Origin: Candidatus Cloacimonas sp. 4484_275
GTDB taxonomy: Bacteria > Cloacimonadota > Cloacimonadia > Cloacimonadales > TCS61
Direction of reading: 5' to 3'
Length of the DNA stretch: 7,463 nt
Assembly: GCA_002085205.1 (NCBI GenBank)
Contig: NATF01000045.1
Location: forward strand, 1 to 7,463
The first letter of the stretch is position 1. The number at the start of each line of letters is the position of its first letter. The notes below the pieces were generated by a model. The model was not told the origin of the DNA. It saw nothing but the letters and a program-made list of their open reading frames with translations, and searched no databases. This document shows, piece after piece, positions 7,180 to 7,463 of the stretch. Both the position numbers and the translations under genes were made by a program.

Positions 7180-7463
7180 ATGAAAAAAATAATATTTCTT
7201 TTCGTGGTGAGTTTTATAATTTTTTCATGCAGCGAAAACAAACTCTCTTCCAATTTACCGCTTGAGCGAAAAATGGAAATCGGGAATGAATATTTTCAAA
7301 AAGGAAAATATAACAAAGCAATTCCGTATTATTCCGACATTGTTTTTGAAAGAAATTCCTCTTTCACCGCCGAAGCTCAAGCAAAATTGGCGGATTGTTA
7401 TTTCCATCTTCATAAATACACGGACGCCAGATTTGAATATCAGGAGCTCATTAGACTTTTTCC
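7180..7463 (+). CDS. bamD: BamD-like outer-membrane lipoprotein with TPR repeats (partial at right edge)
   Basis: The first 94 residues are present and the gene runs off the right edge. Residues 1-16 are a lipoprotein signal peptide (MKKIIFLFVVSFIIFS) followed by Cys17 in the lipobox IFSC, so the mature protein should be lipid-anchored. Serine at +2 agrees with outer-membrane targeting by E. coli rules. Residues from about 34 read as tetratricopeptide repeats: GNEYFQKGKYNKAIPYYSDIV, then AQAKLADCYFHLHKYTDARFEYQELI with a YFHLHKYTDA turn. This fits BamD (YfiO/ComL), the lipoprotein of the BAM complex that inserts beta-barrel proteins into the outer membrane, normally about 240-280 residues. 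Other TPR lipoproteins of similar style exist, so the call rests on the length-independent N-terminal pattern. GGAAG at 7171-7175 is a modest ribosome site 4 bases before the ATG, 11 bases after the peptidase stop. Confidence 0.8.
   Translation, partial: MKKIIFLFVVSFIIFSCSENKLSSNLPLERKMEIGNEYFQKGKYNKAIPYYSDIVFERNSSFTAEAQAKLADCYFHLHKYTDARFEYQELIRLF

Noticed and set aside
7011..7265. An 84-codon + strand frame spanning the end of the peptidase and the start of the BamD-like gene
   Set aside because: It is out of frame with both, and the TPR lipoprotein starting at 7180 explains the right part far better.

Overview
The window carries an AT-rich, densely packed run of genes, all on the + strand, from what looks like a Gram-negative bacterium with an outer membrane. 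The first gene is the C-terminal part of a PorV/UPF0164-type outer-membrane barrel. The second is a secreted subtilisin-type protease ending in a type IX secretion (T9SS/Por) style C-terminal domain. The last is the start of a BamD-like lipoprotein. PorV-like proteins, long surface proteins with FG-GAP repeats and a 'YPNP' C-terminal domain, and low GC together suggest the FCB superphylum, with Candidatus Cloacimonadota or a relative as my best guess. This is inferred from protein style; there is no rRNA or other marker in the window.

Layout: 1-432 is the barrel C-terminus, open at the left edge. 445-4367 is a protease locus in two overlapping reading frames. The 5' part has a signal peptide, propeptide and the first two-thirds of an S8 catalytic domain. 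The 3' part has the non-catalytic domains and the sorting domain. The stretch that should hold the catalytic serine is absent, and the frame changes at about 1570-1596. 4446-5258 is a helical repeat protein of unknown function. 5258-5728 is transcription cleavage factor GreA, overlapping the previous stop by one base. 5741-7168 is an M18-family metalloaminopeptidase. 7180-7463 is the BamD-like lipoprotein, cut by the right edge.

How the genes fit together: the first two genes are 12 bases apart and make sense as a surface-secretion pair, since PorV-type barrels help bring T9SS cargo to the cell surface. The last four genes are spaced by -1, 12 and 11 bases and look like one transcription unit of housekeeping character. 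The 77-base gap at 4369-4445 separates the two groups; I see no convincing terminator or promoter in it. There are no tRNA or rRNA genes, mobile elements, CRISPR arrays or long repeats.

I found no clear new biological system. The most noteworthy points are the broken or misassembled protease (missing serine region plus frame change), the EF-hand-like loop inside its catalytic domain, and an unrecognised four-repeat helical protein coupled to greA.
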